From a virus, in the IMG/VR virus record IMGVR_UViG_3300028558_000274, positions 1 through 22,308 of that record: DNA of 22,308 nucleotides. One strand, given 5' to 3'. Under the pieces are notes generated by a model, which did not search any database, was not told the DNA's origin, and saw only the letters and a list, made by a program, of their open reading frames with translations. The first letter of the stretch is position 1, and each line of letters begins with the position of its first letter. Both the position numbers and the translations under genes were made by a program. This document shows positions 20,135-22,308 of the stretch, in pieces.

Positions 20135-22308
20135 CTACCGTTTCGGCGGCAAGTAATTGCCGGGCGAGTTCTGGCTAAGCTTCTGGACAGCGGCGACGGT
20201 CTTTTGCTGCGTGTCAGCCGCGCTCTGTGCGATCTGCTGACGCAACCGCGCCTCGACGTTCGGGTCGGCGTTGTTGAACACGTACTGCGGGGCGACGTTG
20301 ACCACGGTCGGTTGGCTGCCGCTTGATGTGGCGACGCCGAGCTTGCCGTTCTTGGTGCGAGTAAGCGGCATGACCGCTTCCGGGCCAGCCTCGCCCATCA
20401 AACCAGCACCGTCCGCGAACTTCATCGGGCCGTTACCGGCGGAGAACAGCGTCGGGCTGCTGACGATCTGACCGGAATAGGCGCTGATACCGCGACCGGC
20501 GAACACATTGCCGTTGGCGGAAGCCCATTGAAAATTGCCAGCGTCACCGGTTGCGCCTTGGAAGCCGGTGCCGGAACCGCTGCCACCAATTCCGAGCAAC
20601 CCAAGCAAGCCGCCGCCACCGCCGAAGGCTTTGCCCCACAGATTATCGATCGCCATGTTCATCAACTTGTCGGCGATCTTGTTCAGCGCATTGGAGCCGG
20701 CCGTCTCAAACGCTTGCCACGCCGTCGCGCCCGCCTGCAGTTGGGTCCGCATGTCGGTCGCGAAGCCGTGCAGCGCGTCTTGGGCGGTGTTAGCCAGGCC
20801 GGCGAACGCATTATTCAGACGGATCGCCTGCGCTTCCGAACTGGCCAATGCGGCAGGAACATCGTTTCCGTACAGACCCTTTAACTGCTGTGCGATCTGC
20901 ACGTCTTCCGGCGTTAGAAACGCGGTCTGCCTGCCAAAATTGATGCTCGAATTGACGTTCGCACGCTCCGCTGCCTGCGCCTGCTTGCCCATTGCATCGG
21001 CAGATGCCAGCAAGTCGGCGGTCTGCTGTTGCGTCAGAGGATGACCGAGGCGGATATTCTCGTAGACCTTGGCCATCACCGCGGCATACGTCGCGGCCTT
21101 CCCCGTCGCCATGTCAATCGTGGCGGCCTGGATGGTGTAGGAATCAGCAGACTTGTCGATGGCCGTAATGCCGAGCTGTGTCTCGTAGGTGTATTTCTGG
21201 ATCGCGGCGACTTGCGCACCGGTCAATCCCGCGCCCTGCTGTTGCGCCTTGGCAACCTGCAACATCTTCTGCGCGACCATGTCGGAGATGGTGGCGAGAG
21301 GACCAAGGGCGCCAGTAGCCAATCCGATCTGCTGAATCGCAGCGTCGAGCTTTACGGCGCCAACGGCGCGATTGAAGTCGTTAATCGCGGCCGTGCTGCC
21401 CTGCGTGCCGAATGCATTATTCGCGTTTTCGGCATCGAGCTTCTTGAGCGATGCGGTCAATTTATCGGCGATCGTGGCACCCGAGCCGAGCGCAGATACT
21501 CGCGCAGCGGCTTGTGCGGCAATAACTTGGGCGGTTGGTCCGGCAGCGGGTGCATCCAAGCCCGTAATTGCCGGCGGATAGTCGGGTGTTGGCCCAACCA
21601 TGCCGTTGATCTTCGATGATGGTGATTGCTTCGAAAAAATACCGGCAGCCGCTGTTGCAGCCACGCCGCCCAACATGAATACTCCCGCCAAGCCGCCTTC
21701 CAGCAAATGACGCAGATCGTCGGAAGCTTTGAACTGCTTTGCCACTTCCGACACATTCAAGAGCGTGTCGTAATATTTCTTCTCGTTCTCCAGTACTTCC
21801 GACGTAAAAACCGATGCAAAGTTATTTTTGGCGAGACTCGACGCCTCATCGATCTCGATCTTCAAATCGTTCCAGTGCTGGACCTGCTGCTGCGTCAGCA
21901 AATCAGCCTGGTTAAGTCCATCGACCAGCCCATTCATTCCGCCGGCTGCAGCAGTCGAATCGAGCACGCGACCGATGGCAATGCCGTTGCGACCGCCGCT
22001 CGCCGAGCGGGCAATTAGATTTTTCTGTTCTTGGTCGGCGTTATGGTACGCTAGAGCAAGCAAGTTCCACGCAGTCGTCGTGTCCTTGGTTGCGGACAAC
22101 TGACTGACGAGCGTGGGGCTGATCTTGCTCAGTTCGGTGAAAAGTGGACCTGTGCCCTGCCGCAGTTGCTGGACGCTCACCGTGAACATGTCCAGGCTTT
22201 GCGTCATCATCTCCGACGAAATGCCGACGCGGTCGCCTGCGATCTGCAACCCCTGCAGTTGCGTGGTCGTGATGCCGGCAGTATCGGCGATATTCGTCAG
22301 ACTTTGGG
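20135..22308 (-). CDS. Tail tape measure protein (5' partial)
   Basis: The frame is open to the right edge, so the N-terminus is outside; at least 720 residues are visible. Long Ala/Gln-rich helical regions, a hydrophobic segment (LLEGGLAGVFMLGGVAATAA) near the visible first third, and a Gly-rich segment (AFGGGGGLLGLLGIGGSGSG) are typical. The C-terminus has the conserved tape-measure tail MKFADGAGLMGEAGPEAVMP followed by LTRTKNGKLGV. It sets tail length and may form the DNA channel during infection. The gene order with the tail-tip genes agrees with this. Confidence 0.92.
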   Translation of the reverse strand, partial: QSLTNIADTAGITTTQLQGLQIAGDRVGISSEMMTQSLDMFTVSVQQLRQGTGPLFTELSKISPTLVSQLSATKDTTTAWNLLALAYHNADQEQKNLIARSASGGRNGIAIGRVLDSTAAAGGMNGLVDGLNQADLLTQQQVQHWNDLKIEIDEASSLAKNNFASVFTSEVLENEKKYYDTLLNVSEVAKQFKASDDLRHLLEGGLAGVFMLGGVAATAAAGIFSKQSPSSKINGMVGPTPDYPPAITGLDAPAAGPTAQVIAAQAAARVSALGSGATIADKLTASLKKLDAENANNAFGTQGSTAAINDFNRAVGAVKLDAAIQQIGLATGALGPLATISDMVAQKMLQVAKAQQQGAGLTGAQVAAIQKYTYETQLGITAIDKSADSYTIQAATIDMATGKAATYAAVMAKVYENIRLGHPLTQQQTADLLASADAMGKQAQAAERANVNSSINFGRQTAFLTPEDVQIAQQLKGLYGNDVPAALASSEAQAIRLNNAFAGLANTAQDALHGFATDMRTQLQAGATAWQAFETAGSNALNKIADKLMNMAIDNLWGKAFGGGGGLLGLLGIGGSGSGTGFQGATGDAGNFQWASANGNVFAGRGISAYSGQIVSSPTLFSAGNGPMKFADGAGLMGEAGPEAVMPLTRTKNGKLGVATSSGSQPTVVNVAPQYVFNNADPNVEARLRQQIAQSAADTQQKTVAAVQKLSQNSPGNYLPPKR

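Noticed and set aside
1-22308. CRISPR array or insertion sequence
   Set aside because: No regularly spaced repeat array and no transposase or terminal inverted repeats were found.
12750-22308. Gene transfer agent tail cluster
   Set aside because: Tail-tip proteins have a general similarity to GTA/siphovirus types, but int, attP, repressor and morons indicate a temperate phage.

Overview
This 22.3 kb window reads as the interior of a temperate tailed (siphovirus-type) phage genome that infects an alphaproteobacterium, probably of the rhizobial group. The evidence is high GC content, alphaproteobacterial-style integrase and secreted-peptidase sequences, a tRNA-Pro(CGG) attachment core, a full set of tail-tip and lysis genes, and almost no non-coding space. 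Both window edges cut through genes: a family B DNA polymerase on the left and the tape measure protein on the right. The host assignment is inference from protein style.

Left module (1-5420, + strand): family B DNA polymerase (5' partial), VRR-NUC nuclease, a small helix-turn-helix protein behind a good sigma-70 promoter, a secreted M15-like zinc peptidase, a small membrane protein, a beta-group DNA methyltransferase, an excisionase-like protein and a tyrosine integrase. Most neighbours overlap by 4 nt at ATGA, GTGA or TTGA, which suggests one translationally coupled operon.

Attachment and control region (5355-6783): the 3' half of tRNA-Pro(CGG) lies just after the integrase gene and is flanked by paired direct repeats that look like integrase arm sites. 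Phage genes lie on both sides, so this is the attP of an unintegrated (or circularly permuted) phage genome, not a prophage end. Next comes a small protein that joins the integrase's own N-terminal arm-binding-like domain to a GIY-YIG-superfamily (T5orf172/MUG113) domain. A convergent small repressor follows, then an operator-like intergenic region, a short + strand gene and a strong rho-independent terminator.

Middle accessory region (6782-9889): a DUF7338-like protein, a small + strand ORF, a dATP/dGTP diphosphohydrolase-like protein, two small unknown proteins, an HTH-metallophosphoesterase and a membrane/coiled-coil protein, mostly on the - strand.

Lysis region (9886-12054, - strand): holin-like protein, SAR-type lysozyme, a 42-aa membrane protein, overlapping i-spanin and o-spanin, and an exported trypsin-like serine protease. 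Its promoter lies so close to the holin ATG that the mRNA may be leaderless. A lone + strand SAM-methyltransferase-like gene separates this block from the tail genes.

Tail module (12750-22308, - strand): tape measure, two tail-tip proteins, a fused DUF6950/tail-hub protein and two tail-fibre proteins sharing an N-terminal motif. A 12-base motif, TTGAYAATACWC, occurs five times in the window, each time at a gene boundary, and may be a phage-wide regulatory element.
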